A DNA stretch of 35,128 nucleotides, from positions 1 to 35,128 of the forward strand of contig JAGQTU010000041.1 of the NCBI GenBank assembly GCA_020438865.1, read 5' to 3'. A model generated the notes under the pieces. The model was given only the letters and a program-made list of their open reading frames with translations. It searched no databases and was not told where the DNA came from. Positions 9,255 to 16,824 of the stretch are shown one piece after another (the stretch's first letter is position 1; the number at the start of each line of letters is the position of its first letter). This stretch comes from Mycobacterium sp. (GTDB lineage Bacteria; Actinomycetota; Actinomycetes; Mycobacteriales; Mycobacteriaceae). The position numbers and the translations under genes were made by a program.

Positions 9255-9602
9255 CTACAAGTCGAGGTGCAGTCGCAGCGCATCGTCGATCGCTGCCAGT
9301 TCGGTGCTGGATACCCGTCCGATCCGGCGCATGAACCGTTGCACTGCAATAGATCTGACCTGCTCCGCTTGGCCTTTGGACTCGACCGTCAGACCGCTCG
9401 GCCCTGGCGACAACAACACCTGGAACGGGTAAACCCTGTCGGCATTGCTGGTGATGGGGACTACGCTGATGACTCCGCGACCGAGTCGCGCCGCAGTGCT
9501 ATTGGCACGGTCGTTGCTGACGACGATGGCCGGCCACTGCTTGTCGGGTTCGCTTCCCCGAACGGGGCTCAGATCAACCTGCCAGATCTCACCGCGCAGC
9601 AC
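9255..9602 (-). CDS. mazF: MazF-type endoribonuclease toxin (MazF9-like), catalytic Arg replaced by Trp
   Basis: 115 residues from GTG 9602, which overlaps the mazE stop by 14 nt and gives the family start [12 protein letters not shown]. The sequence closely resembles M. tuberculosis MazF-mt1/MazF9 (118 aa): [63 protein letters not shown]. MazF proteins cut RNA at short sequences, using an Arg and a Thr (R29 and T52 in E. coli MazF). The Thr is kept (T51), but the Arg of the RPAVVVS segment is Trp23, encoded by TGG at 9536-9534, one base from CGG. Activity may therefore be lost or reduced. The C-terminus lacks the final two residues of MazF9. Confidence 0.9.
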   Translation of the reverse strand: MLRGEIWQVDLSPVRGSEPDKQWPAIVVSNDRANSTAARLGRGVISVVPITSNADRVYPFQVLLSPGPSGLTVESKGQAEQVRSIAVQRFMRRIGRVSSTELAAIDDALRLHLDL

Positions 9603-9816
9603 CGGCCAACCCGTCGCCGAGTGTCTCGGTCCATGGTCCGTCGTCCTCGGTCGACCATTCGTCCCACGCCGCGGCATAGTCGTCTTCCAGCGTCGGAAAG
9701 CGAAGCATACGGACCGCCTGCTGCACCGCCGCCGACCGAGACGGCAGGCCGGTGCGCTCGACATAGGCGTCGAGTACCGCGACATCCTCCGCTGAGAGGC
9801 TGACACTCAACTTCAT
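9589..9816 (-). CDS. mazE: MazE-type ribbon-helix-helix antitoxin (MazE9-like)
   Basis: 75 residues from ATG 9816. The N-terminal half ([32 protein letters not shown]) is a ribbon-helix-helix DNA-binding domain. The acidic C-terminus ([12 protein letters not shown]...[11 protein letters not shown]) is the toxin-wrapping tail. It is close to M. tuberculosis MazE9 as I remember it, matching the neighbouring MazF9-like toxin. The antitoxin normally neutralises MazF and represses its own promoter; the promoter and palindrome just upstream (9823-9852) fit that. The gene lies 51 nt downstream of the exonuclease gene on the same strand but has its own promoter. In M. tuberculosis this position has no toxin-antitoxin pair, so it was probably gained. 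Confidence 0.9.
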   Translation of the reverse strand: MKLSVSLSAEDVAVLDAYVERTGLPSRSAAVQQAVRMLRFPTLEDDYAAAWDEWSTEDDGPWTETLGDGLAGAAR

Positions 9817-9822
9817 GATTGA

Positions 9823-9851
9823 ATGCTACCGGGTTGCTACCCTGGTAGCAA
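9823..9851 (-). promoter_or_regulatory. mazEF promoter: TTGCTA-N17-TAGCAT, 6 nt before the mazE ATG
   Basis: Read on the - strand, TTGCTA (9851-9846) and TAGCAT (9828-9823) are 17 nt apart, and the -10 ends 6 nt before ATG 9816. There is no Shine-Dalgarno, so the transcript should be leaderless. Both promoter elements lie within operator half-sites. Confidence 0.6.
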
Positions 9852-9852
9852 C
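9824..9852. promoter_or_regulatory. Palindromic operator of the mazEF module with an extra half-site
   Basis: GTTGCTACC (9833-9841) and GGTAGCAAC (9844-9852) form an inverted repeat with a 2-nt centre. A further direct copy, TGCTACC, lies at 9824-9830. Three copies of the 7-mer TGCTACC/GGTAGCA thus tile the promoter. This is the expected kind of site for a ribbon-helix-helix antitoxin and should allow repression by MazE or MazE-MazF. Confidence 0.65.
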
Positions 9853-9867
9853 GAAGCCGCGCGAACC

Positions 9868-10836
9868 CTAAGCTAGGCTGTCGAGCGCCTTCTGCAGGCG
9901 CCCGATCGACGATCCCACCCCGTACCGCTGTGCCAGTTCGGCGACCCGCGCCGGATCCGCCGCGGCCAGCGGCAGCCGGTCGTCGTCGGTGGAGAACCGC
10001 ACCGGGGCATCGTGGGCCACCCGCACCACCGGGCCCGCGGCCTCGATGTAGTCGGTGGCGGCCAGCAGTTTGGTCCGAAACGCCTTGGCCAGCTTGGATT
10101 TCGGGTCGTGCGCGGCCGCGAGGATGTCCGCCAGCGAGCCGTACTGCGCCAGCATGGTCGCGGCGCTCTTCTCGCCGACACCCGGCACGCCGGGCAGCCC
10201 GTCGGACGGATCACCGCGCAGCAGGGCTAGTTCGGCGTAGGCCTGGCCGGCCCGATGCACGGGAACGCCGTACTTCTCGGCCACCTCGGCGGGTCCGAAC
10301 ATGGTCGCGTTGGACAGCCCGCGGCCCAGGTAGAGCACTCGCACCGGCGGCGGGTCATCGTCGACCAGTTGCAGCAGGTCCCGGTCACCGCTCACCACGA
10401 CCACCGGATCACGTTGCTCGGCGGCCGCCAGCGTTCCCAGGACGTCGTCGGCCTCGTAACCGGCCGCACCCGCGGTGGCGATCCCGAATGCGTCGAGCAG
10501 TTCCATGATCATGTCGACTTGGGGGGTCAGCTCGTCGGGCACTTCCTCCAGATCCGGCTCACCGCTGTCGAATTCGAGGCCCGGCGATTCGACGGCGACC
10601 CGGTGGGCCTTGTAGGAGGGGATCAGGTCCACCCGGAACTGCGGGCGCCAGTCCAGGTCCAGGCACACCACCAACCGGCCCGGGCGCTCGCGGGTGATCA
10701 GGGTGGCCACGCTGTCGATGAACCCGCGCACCGCGTTCACCGGACGCCCGTCCGGTGCGGTGATCGAGGACGGCACCCCGAAGAACGAACGGAACCACAT
10801 GCTGGCGCCGTCGAGGAGCAGCACCGGTGCGGACAT
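9868..10836 (-). CDS. 5'-3' exonuclease (PIN/FEN-like domain protein, Rv2090 family)
   Basis: 322 residues from ATG 10836, preceded by GAGGAG; the start overlaps the stop of the upstream gene (TGATG). It resembles the stand-alone 5' nuclease domain of DNA polymerase I. Acidic metal-binding residues are seen at D9 (LLLDGA), E128/D130/D131 (GYEADD), D151/D153 (SGDRD) and D209/D212 ([18 protein letters not shown], which also starts the helix-hairpin-helix). Such enzymes remove 5' flaps or RNA primers from DNA; a role in repair or Okazaki-fragment processing is inferred. It corresponds to M. tuberculosis Rv2090. The mazEF module follows 51 nt downstream. Confidence 0.92.
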   Translation of the reverse strand: MSAPVLLLDGASMWFRSFFGVPSSITAPDGRPVNAVRGFIDSVATLITRERPGRLVVCLDLDWRPQFRVDLIPSYKAHRVAVESPGLEFDSGEPDLEEVPDELTPQVDMIMELLDAFGIATAGAAGYEADDVLGTLAAAEQRDPVVVVSGDRDLLQLVDDDPPPVRVLYLGRGLSNATMFGPAEVAEKYGVPVHRAGQAYAELALLRGDPSDGLPGVPGVGEKSAATMLAQYGSLADILAAAHDPKSKLAKAFRTKLLAATDYIEAAGPVVRVAHDAPVRFSTDDDRLPLAAADPARVAELAQRYGVGSSIGRLQKALDSLA

Positions 10837-11681
10837 CAGCACTCCTCGAACAGGTAGGAGCCGGTGGTGATCACCTTGTCGGCGGCGCCCTCGTCGTGCA
10901 GGGCCGTGCGCACCGCCACCCTGCCCCCGGCGCCTGAGACGACCTCCGTCGACACCCGGAACGGGCCGCTCTTGCCGCGGGCCAGGAACATCACGTGGGA
11001 ACTGACACCCTGGAGTTGTTGGGTGCCAACGAGTTCGGCGGCGGCGTCCATGGCCGCGGTCTCCAGGACCACGAACTGCGGGCCGACGTGCAGCGCAGCG
11101 TCCGGGGAAGCCACTTCGACTGTCAGCTTCGGCAGCGCCCACGCGCCATCGGGTCGTCGTCCGGCGCCGAACACGAGCCACAGCGGCGGCAGGTCCGGCG
11201 AGTCGACGACCTCGATCGGGTTGAGCTCCATCCGGCCGAGGCCCTCCGGCGGCACCCCGATGCTGACCCCCTGACCTTCGTTGAGCGCCAGCACCCGGCC
11301 GGGGTTGTCGGCATCGACGATCTTCGACCGGCTGTAGGCCATCTGCCGGCCGCGCTTGAGTCCCTCGGATCGGATCTCGATGCGCCGCACGTCGCGGCCG
11401 GGGTCGAGCACCTGGATGGAGTGGATCACCGGATTGGGCACCGCCTCGAGGTCGGACACCAGGCCGCTGTCGGGCGAGACGATGCCGAGCACGGCCAGGT
11501 AAAGCCCGCCGGTCGGGTTGCGCATGTCGTGGCGGATCGCGACGGTGTCGGTGGCGCCGACGTCCATCGACGAATAGCTACGCCCGAGGTAGCGGTAGCT
11601 GAGCAGACCGCCCCAACGCCGGTTCAGTTCGGCCGCGTACGCCTGGGGGTCACCGGCGAGCTCACGGATGTCGCGCAGCAC
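10836..11681 (-). CDS. Double-hotdog thioesterase-like protein
   Basis: 281 residues from GTG 11681, the only usable start after the in-frame stop upstream. Two related halves are visible. Residues up to about 150 contain [11 protein letters not shown] and [45 protein letters not shown], and the C-terminal half contains [37 protein letters not shown] and VRTALHDE. The alternation of a long helix and strands fits an acyl-CoA thioesterase/dehydratase hotdog fold in tandem. The family call is by pattern and less sure than for the neighbours; the substrate is unknown. It is coupled to the exonuclease gene (1-nt overlap) and divergent from pepE, with a -10 (TACGAT, 11693-11688) 6 nt before its GTG. 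Confidence 0.65.
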   Translation of the reverse strand: MLRDIRELAGDPQAYAAELNRRWGGLLSYRYLGRSYSSMDVGATDTVAIRHDMRNPTGGLYLAVLGIVSPDSGLVSDLEAVPNPVIHSIQVLDPGRDVRRIEIRSEGLKRGRQMAYSRSKIVDADNPGRVLALNEGQGVSIGVPPEGLGRMELNPIEVVDSPDLPPLWLVFGAGRRPDGAWALPKLTVEVASPDAALHVGPQFVVLETAAMDAAAELVGTQQLQGVSSHVMFLARGKSGPFRVSTEVVSGAGGRVAVRTALHDEGAADKVITTGSYLFEEC

Positions 11682-11687
11682 CGTGTG

Positions 11688-11709
11688 ATCGTATGCCCGC
11701 GGCTAATCT
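11688..11709. promoter_or_regulatory. Back-to-back -10 elements for divergent leaderless transcripts
   Basis: On the - strand, TACGAT (11693-11688) lies 6 nt before the GTG of the hotdog gene. On the + strand, TAATCT (11704-11709) lies 7 nt before an in-frame ATG (11717) of pepE. Both match TANNNT at leaderless spacing and are only 10 nt apart, so the two promoters must share or compete for the same stretch of DNA. Confidence 0.45.
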
Positions 11710-11764
11710 TGCTGGCATGGCCGTCGACGACGATGCAGAGCGAAGCGATGAGGAGGAGCGGCGT

Positions 11765-12892
11765 ATGAATCCCGCCAGCCGTTTCCCGTCCGATGTGTAT
11801 GGCCGCCGGCTCGAGGCCGCCGCGGCCGCGGCCGACCGGGCGGGGGTGGCCGGTCTGGTGGTCACCCCCGGCTATGACCTGCGCTACCTGCTGGGCTCGC
11901 GGGCGCAGACCTTCGAACGGCTGACCGCCCTGGTGATTCCGGCCGGCGGCGCGCCGGTCGTGGTGCTGCCACGCCTGGAACTGGCCGCGCTGCGGGAGTC
12001 CGCGGTCGCCGACCTCGGGCTGGCGGTCCAGGACTGGGTGGACGGCGAGAACCCCTACGACATCGTCGCCGATGCGCTTGGTGGGCATGCGCGGGCCGCG
12101 GTGACCGACTCGATGCCCGCGCTGCACCTGCTGCCACTGGCCGCGCGGCTGGGCGCGGTGCCGGTGCTGGGCACCGAGATCATGGCGGGCCTGCGGATGG
12201 TCAAGGACCCGGCCGAGATCGACGCGCTGAGCGCCGCCGGCGCGGCGATCGATCGCGTGCACGCCCGGGTGCCCGAGTTCCTCAAGCCCGGCCGCAGCGA
12301 GGCCGAGGTCGCGGCTGATGTCACTGAAGCGATTGTGGCCGAAGGACATTCGGAGGCGGCGTTCGTGATCGTCGGCTCCGGACCGAACGGTGCCGACCCG
12401 CACCACGAGTGCTCGGATCGAGTGCTGCAGGCAGGTGACATCGTCGTGGTCGACATCGGCGGACCGGTCGAGCCGGGGTACAACTCCGACTCCACCCGCA
12501 CCTACAGCCTTGGTGAGCCGAGCCCCGAGATCGCCGGGCAGTACGCGGTGCTGCAACGGGCCCAGGCTGCCGGGGTCGCCGCGGTGCGCCCTGGCGTCAC
12601 CGCCGAACAGGTCGACGCCGCCGCCCGCGACGTGCTGGCCGAGGCCGGCCTGGCCGAGTACTTCGTGCACCGCACCGGCCACGGAATCGGGCTGTCGGTG
12701 CACGAGGAGCCCTACATCGTCGCGGGCAACGACCTACCACTGGCGCCGGGCATGGCGTTCTCCGTCGAGCCGGGCATCTACTTCCCAGGCCGTTGGGGCG
12801 CCCGCATCGAGGACATCGTGATCGTCACCGAGGACGGTGCGTTGGCGGTCAACGAGCGCCCGCACGACCTGATCGTTGTCTCGGCGGGCTGA
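11765..12892 (+). CDS. pepE: PepE, Xaa-Pro dipeptidase/aminopeptidase P-like (M24B)
   Basis: 375 residues from ATG 11765, which follows AGGAGG (11751-11756) with 8-nt spacing and gives the same length as M. tuberculosis PepE (Rv2089c). A second in-frame ATG at 11717, 7 nt after a -10 element, would add 16 residues as a leaderless start. The N-terminal creatinase-like domain is followed by the pita-bread catalytic domain. Metal ligands are seen at D230 (VVDIGG), D242 (NSDSTRT), H306 (TGHGIGL), E335 (SVEPGIY) and E349 (RIEDIV). It is expected to cleave X-Pro dipeptides in the cytoplasm. It ends 1 nt from the convergent Rv2074-like gene. Confidence 0.94.
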   Translation: MNPASRFPSDVYGRRLEAAAAAADRAGVAGLVVTPGYDLRYLLGSRAQTFERLTALVIPAGGAPVVVLPRLELAALRESAVADLGLAVQDWVDGENPYDIVADALGGHARAAVTDSMPALHLLPLAARLGAVPVLGTEIMAGLRMVKDPAEIDALSAAGAAIDRVHARVPEFLKPGRSEAEVAADVTEAIVAEGHSEAAFVIVGSGPNGADPHHECSDRVLQAGDIVVVDIGGPVEPGYNSDSTRTYSLGEPSPEIAGQYAVLQRAQAAGVAAVRPGVTAEQVDAAARDVLAEAGLAEYFVHRTGHGIGLSVHEEPYIVAGNDLPLAPGMAFSVEPGIYFPGRWGARIEDIVIVTEDGALAVNERPHDLIVVSAG

Positions 12893-12893
12893 C

Positions 12894-13307
12894 TCAGCGC
12901 TTGGTGTGGTCGAGCAGGCCCGAGGAGCCCAGCACCCGGGTGACGTGCATCTCGATGACGACCCGCTTGGGATTTTCCCGCGGGGTGCGGTAGCGCTGGG
13001 CGTAGCGCAACTCGGCGTCACGTACGGCCGCCGGATCCCGGTTCACACTGGCCTGGCCCTCCAGCGACAGCCAGCGCGCCCCATCCACCTGGGACAGCAC
13101 ACCCACCCCGGACCGCTCGGCGTTGACGGCCTTCTGCGAGCCGTCGCTGGTGATCACCCGCGCGATGTGGGTCTTCGGGTCGAACGTGAATCCGACGGCC
13201 ACCACGTGCGGGGTGTTGTCCGCGCGCAGCGTGGTCAACATCGCAAGGTGGCGCTCGGTGAGAAATGCCAGCGCATCGCTGGTGAGCCGGGTGGTTGGAT
13301 TCGCCAT
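12894..13307 (-). CDS. F420-dependent split-barrel reductase (Rv2074-like, biliverdin reductase family)
   Basis: 137 residues from ATG 13307. The sequence closely follows M. tuberculosis Rv2074: [32 protein letters not shown], then [40 protein letters not shown] and [22 protein letters not shown]. It is a single split beta-barrel of the PPOX/flavin and deazaflavin family. Rv2074 is reported to reduce biliverdin to bilirubin with coenzyme F420H2; the same activity is likely here. It converges on pepE and is divergent from the dehydrogenase gene across 35 nt that hold an inverted repeat (13325-13340). GGAGG lies only 3 nt before the ATG, too close for a good ribosome-binding site. Confidence 0.9.
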   Translation of the reverse strand: MANPTTRLTSDALAFLTERHLAMLTTLRADNTPHVVAVGFTFDPKTHIARVITSDGSQKAVNAERSGVGVLSQVDGARWLSLEGQASVNRDPAAVRDAELRYAQRYRTPRENPKRVVIEMHVTRVLGSSGLLDHTKR

Positions 13308-13315
13308 CGGCCTCC

Positions 13316-13321
13316 ACGCTA
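13316..13321 (-). promoter_or_regulatory. Putative -10 (TAGCGT) for the Rv2074-like gene
   Basis: TAGCGT read on the - strand, 8 nt before ATG 13307. It would give a leaderless or nearly leaderless transcript. The inverted repeat at 13325-13340 sits directly upstream of it. Confidence 0.35.
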
Positions 13322-13324
13322 GCG

Positions 13325-13340
13325 CAGTGAATAATCACTG
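13325..13340. promoter_or_regulatory. Inverted repeat CAGTGA-N4-TCACTG, candidate operator
   Basis: Perfect 6-bp arms, CAGTGA (13325-13330) and TCACTG (13335-13340), around ATAA. It lies in the 35-nt divergent gap and ends 2 nt before the GTG of the dehydrogenase gene. A repressor bound here would cover promoters in both directions. No dedicated regulator gene is adjacent. Confidence 0.4.
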
Positions 13341-13342
13341 GC

Positions 13343-14092
13343 GTGAGTGACACGGGGGCCGGGCCGGTCGTGATCTTCGGTGGCCGCAGCGAGATCGGTC
13401 TCGAGCTCGCGACCCGCCTGGCGCCCGGTGCCACGGTGGTGCTGGCCGCCCGGGGTGCCGACCGGCTCGACGAGCAGGTCGCCGCGGTGCGCGCCGCCGG
13501 GGCCGCCGCCGTGCACACCGTGGAGTTCGACGCCGACGAGCTGAGCTCACACGGCCCGCTGGTCGACAAGCTGGTCGGTGAGTTCGGCCCGCTGCGCATC
13601 GCGGTGCTTGCGTTCGGGATCCTCGGTGACCAGGCCCGTGCGGAGGCCGACGCCGGCCATGCCGTCGCCATCGTGCACACCGACTACGTGGCGCAGGTCA
13701 GCCTGCTCACGCACCTGGCGACCGCGATGCGGGCGGCGGGCCGCGGCGATCTGGTGGTGTTCTCGTCGGTGGCCGGGGCCCGGGTCCGCCGCGCCAACTA
13801 CGTCTACGGGTCGGCCAAGGCCGGCTTGGACGGTTTCGCCTGCGGCCTGGCCGACGCCCTGCACGGGACCGGGGTCCGGCTGCTGCTGGTGCGGCCCGGG
13901 TTCGTGATCGGTCGGATGACCCAAGGGATGGATCCCGCGCCGCTGTCGAGCACCCCGGCTCAGGTGGCCGACGCCACCGCCCGCGCGCTGCGCAGGGGCA
14001 GGCGCGCGGTGTGGGTGCCCTGGGCGCTGCGGCCGTTGTTCTTCGGCATGAAGTTGTTGCCGCAGGCGGTGTGGCGGAGGTTGCCCCGGTGA
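13343..14092 (+). CDS. Short-chain dehydrogenase/reductase (Rv2073c-like)
   Basis: 249 residues from GTG 13343. Rossmann fold with a variant glycine motif GGRSEIG (13-19), an adenine-pocket region near D40, and the catalytic triad Ser142 (FSSVAG), Tyr155 and Lys159 (YGSAK). The overall pattern resembles the DprE2-like branch of mycobacterial SDRs and the M. tuberculosis neighbour of cobL, Rv2073c; the substrate is unknown. It is followed after 49 nt by cobL on the same strand, and M. tuberculosis keeps the same order, so it may be co-transcribed with the cobalamin genes. The membership in the cobalamin pathway is not established. Confidence 0.88.
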   Translation: MSDTGAGPVVIFGGRSEIGLELATRLAPGATVVLAARGADRLDEQVAAVRAAGAAAVHTVEFDADELSSHGPLVDKLVGEFGPLRIAVLAFGILGDQARAEADAGHAVAIVHTDYVAQVSLLTHLATAMRAAGRGDLVVFSSVAGARVRRANYVYGSAKAGLDGFACGLADALHGTGVRLLLVRPGFVIGRMTQGMDPAPLSSTPAQVADATARALRRGRRAVWVPWALRPLFFGMKLLPQAVWRRLPR

Positions 14093-14141
14093 TGAACGAG
14101 TGCGCCGTAGGCGCGGGAGTGAAGAGCCGAATGGAGCCCCG

Positions 14142-15326
14142 GTGACCATCATCGTGGTCGGTATCGGCGCCGACGGTATGGCCGGACTCAGCGAGGAATC
14201 CCGGCGTGAAATGCGCCGCGCCACAGTCATTTACGGTTCACCGCGACAGCTCGACCTGCTCGACGACACCGTGGCCGCACCGCGGCACCGCTGGCCCTCG
14301 CCGATGCTGCCCGCGCTGCAACGCCTGCTCGACGACAACCCGGACGGTGACGTCCACGTGGTGGCCAGTGGGGATCCGCTGTTGCACGGCATCGGCACGT
14401 CGTTGATTCGGTTGCACGGCGCGAACGGGGTCCGGGTGCTGCCGCACGTGTCCTCGGTGACGCTGGCCTGTGCCCGACTGGGCTGGGCCGCGCAGGACAC
14501 CGAGGTGATCAGCCTGGTCACCGCGCCGGTGCAGACCGCCGTGCGCCGCGGTGGGCAGGCCGTGGTGCTGTCTCGCGACGCCGCCACGCCCGCCGAACTG
14601 GCCCGGCTGCTCACCGAGACCGGCCGTGGCACTTCGCAGTTCACCGTCCTCGAGCGGCTCGGTGGGCCCACCGAACGGATCCGCAGCCGGGCGGCCGACG
14701 CCTGGGCGGCCGCGCCGCCCGCCGACGTCGACGATCTCAACGTCGTCGCGGTGCGCTACCTGCCCGACGACCGGATCGCCCAGACTCTGCCCGACGACGC
14801 CTTCCAGCACGACGGCCAGATCACCAAGCAGGCCGTTCGCGCGGTCACCATCGCCGCGCTGGCGCCGCGGCCGGGGCAGCTGCTGTGGGACGTCGGCTCC
14901 GGGTCGGGCAGTATCGCCGTCGAATGGTGCCGCGCCGATACCGGTTGCCGGGCCGTCGCATTCGAGACCAGTCCCGAGCGTCGCGGGCGAATCACCGCCA
15001 ACAGCCGGTCCTTCGGTGTCGAGGTGGACATCCGCGGTGAAGCGCCGGACGACTTCGACGGCGCGCCGCCCCCGGATGCGATATTCATCGGCGGCGGCCT
15101 GACCCAACCCGGCCTGGTGTCCGCCTGTATCGACCGGCTGGGGCCGGGCGGACGGCTGGTGGCCAATGCCGTCACCGCGGAATCCGAAGCCCTGCTGGTG
15201 GAATGGCATACCCGGCTCGGTGGTGAACTGCGCCGCTTCCAGCACTACCGCGGTGAACCGCTCGGCGGGTTCACCGGCTGGCGGCCGGCGATGCCGATCA
15301 CCCAGTGGGCGGTTGACACCCTGTGA
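14142..15326 (+). CDS. cobL: CobL, precorrin-6Y C5,15-methyltransferase (decarboxylating)
   Basis: 394 residues. GTG 14142 is chosen because GGAG lies 5 nt upstream and the protein then begins TIIVVGIGADGMAGLSEES like other mycobacterial CobL. Two domains are seen: an N-terminal CbiE-like tetrapyrrole methylase (about 1-205, with ASGDPLLHGIG) and a C-terminal CbiT-like SAM-dependent methyltransferase (about 215-394, with the SAM motif LLWDVGSGSGSIAVEW near 247-262). The enzyme methylates C5 and C15 of precorrin-6B and removes the C12 acetate carboxyl, giving precorrin-8. It overlaps cobM by 4 nt (GTGA), starting a cobL-cobM-cobK run. Confidence 0.96.
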   Translation: MTIIVVGIGADGMAGLSEESRREMRRATVIYGSPRQLDLLDDTVAAPRHRWPSPMLPALQRLLDDNPDGDVHVVASGDPLLHGIGTSLIRLHGANGVRVLPHVSSVTLACARLGWAAQDTEVISLVTAPVQTAVRRGGQAVVLSRDAATPAELARLLTETGRGTSQFTVLERLGGPTERIRSRAADAWAAAPPADVDDLNVVAVRYLPDDRIAQTLPDDAFQHDGQITKQAVRAVTIAALAPRPGQLLWDVGSGSGSIAVEWCRADTGCRAVAFETSPERRGRITANSRSFGVEVDIRGEAPDDFDGAPPPDAIFIGGGLTQPGLVSACIDRLGPGGRLVANAVTAESEALLVEWHTRLGGELRRFQHYRGEPLGGFTGWRPAMPITQWAVDTL

Positions 15327-16078
15327 CCGTTTACTTCATCGGCGCCGGGCCGGGCGCTGCCGACCTGATCACCGTGCGCGGGCAGCGGCTGTTGCAACGT
15401 TGCCCGGTCTGCCTTTACGCCGGTTCCATCATGCCCACCGACCTACTTGCGCTGTGCCCGCCGGACGCCCGCGTGGTCGACACCGGCCCCCTGACCCTGG
15501 AGCAGATCATCGGTGAGCTCGCCGAGGCGAACGCCGCCGGCCACGACGTGGCGCGGCTGCATTCCGGCGACCCCTCGCTCTACAGCGCCGTCGCCGAGCA
15601 GTGCCGGCGGCTCGACCAGCTCGGGATCGGCTACGAGATCGTGCCCGGCGTGCCGGCATTCGCCGCGGCGGCCGCGGCGCTCGGGCGGGAACTCACCGTT
15701 CCGGGCGTCGCGCAGACGGTGACGCTGAGCCGGGTCGCGACACTGTCCACCGCCATGCCCGTCGGGGAGGACCTCGTCGCGCTGTGCAAGCCGGGCGCCA
15801 CCCTGGTGTTGCACCTGGCCGCGCACCGGATCGACGCCATCGTTCCGCAACTGCTCGAGGGCGGCTACCGGCCCGACACACCCGTCGCGGTGGTGGCGTT
15901 CGCGAGTTGGCCGCAGCAGGTGGCCTTGCGCGGCACGCTGGCCGACATCGCCGAGCAACTGCACGAGGCCGCCATCACGAAGACCGCCGTCATCATCGTC
16001 GGGGATGTGCTTGCTGCCGAGGGATTCACCGACAGCTACCTGTATTCCTCCGGGCGCAGCCGGGGCAGCAGGCACTGA
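15323..16078 (+). CDS. cobM: CobM, precorrin-4 C11-methyltransferase
   Basis: 251 residues, the same length as M. tuberculosis CobM. It begins VYFIGAGPGAADLITVRG, the P-loop-like start of tetrapyrrole methylases, and has the LHSGDPSLYSAVAEQ and PGVPAFAAAAAALGREL segments of the precorrin-4/cobalt-precorrin-4 subfamily. It transfers a methyl group from SAM to C11 in the corrin pathway. Its GTG start overlaps the cobL stop (GTGA), and its TGA overlaps the cobK ATG (TGATG), so all three proteins should be made from one coupled message. Confidence 0.95.
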   Translation: MTVYFIGAGPGAADLITVRGQRLLQRCPVCLYAGSIMPTDLLALCPPDARVVDTGPLTLEQIIGELAEANAAGHDVARLHSGDPSLYSAVAEQCRRLDQLGIGYEIVPGVPAFAAAAAALGRELTVPGVAQTVTLSRVATLSTAMPVGEDLVALCKPGATLVLHLAAHRIDAIVPQLLEGGYRPDTPVAVVAFASWPQQVALRGTLADIAEQLHEAAITKTAVIIVGDVLAAEGFTDSYLYSSGRSRGSRH

Positions 16079-16824
16079 TGCCGATCCTGCTGCTCGGCGG
16101 GACCGGTGAGGCCAGGGAGCTGGCCGCGCGCCTGCACCCGGAGGCCGACATCATCAGCTCGCTGGCGGGCCGGGTCCCCGATCCCGCCCTGCCGGTCGGA
16201 CCGGTCCGCATCGGCGGCTTCGGTGGCGTGGTCGGTCTGCGGGAGTGGTTGCGCGACAACGACATCAGTGCGGTCATCGACGCCACCCATCCGTTCGCCG
16301 CCACCATGACCGCCCACGCGGCGCAGGCCTGCGCCGAACTTGGACTGCCCCACCTGGTGCTGGCCAGGCCGGCCTGGGACACCCGCGACACGATCCTGGT
16401 GGCATCGGACACCGAAGCCGCGCAGCTCGTCGCGGGCCAGGGATTCGCCCGGGTATTCCTGACCACCGGCCGCTCCGGGCTGGCATCGTTCACCGGTAGT
16501 GGCGCATGGTTCCTTATCCGGGTGGTCACCCCGCCCGATGCGGCGCTGCTGCCGCCGAATCACCGGCTGCTGCTGTCCCGCGGGCCCTACGGTTACGACG
16601 ACGAACGGGCGTTGTTGCGCGACAACCGGATCGATGCGCTGGTCACCAAGAACAGCGGGGGACGGCTCACCGAGGCCAAGCTGGCCGCGGCCCGCGATCT
16701 GGGTGTGCCGGTGGTGATGATCGACCGCCCGCCGCTGCCGCCCGGTGTGCGGACGGTGAGTTCGGTCGGCGAGGCCGTGCAGTGGCTGGCTGCGCTGCCC
16801 GCCGAGCCGCCTCAACTCGGGTAG
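16078..16824 (+). CDS. cobK: CobK, precorrin-6A reductase
   Basis: 248 residues from ATG 16078, sharing one base with the cobM stop. It has the N-terminal nucleotide-binding LLLGGTGEARELAARL, the SSLAGRVPDP and VIDATHPFAATMTAHA motifs, LLLSRGPYGYDDE and VTKNSGG, all typical of CobK/CbiJ. It reduces precorrin-6A to dihydroprecorrin-6B with NADPH. The last 13 nt overlap the end of the convergent cobIJ gene; in M. tuberculosis sigC, blaC and Rv2067c lie between these two genes. Confidence 0.95.
   Translation: MPILLLGGTGEARELAARLHPEADIISSLAGRVPDPALPVGPVRIGGFGGVVGLREWLRDNDISAVIDATHPFAATMTAHAAQACAELGLPHLVLARPAWDTRDTILVASDTEAAQLVAGQGFARVFLTTGRSGLASFTGSGAWFLIRVVTPPDAALLPPNHRLLLSRGPYGYDDERALLRDNRIDALVTKNSGGRLTEAKLAAARDLGVPVVMIDRPPLPPGVRTVSSVGEAVQWLAALPAEPPQLG

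Noticed and set aside
9603-9806. A longer MazF starting at 9806
   Set aside because: The extra 68 residues overlap mazE in another frame and have no similarity to MazF; GTG 9602 gives the normal family start.
10837-11181. A longer 5'-3' exonuclease starting upstream of ATG 10836
   Set aside because: The extension runs through the hotdog gene in another frame, is Arg-rich with no family similarity, and ATG 10836 has a good GAGGAG and an overlap with the upstream stop.
14102-14114. Hairpin GCGCC-GTA-GGCGC between the SDR gene and cobL
   Set aside because: Only 5 bp with a 3-nt loop in very GC-rich DNA; too weak to call a terminator, and the genes are probably co-transcribed.
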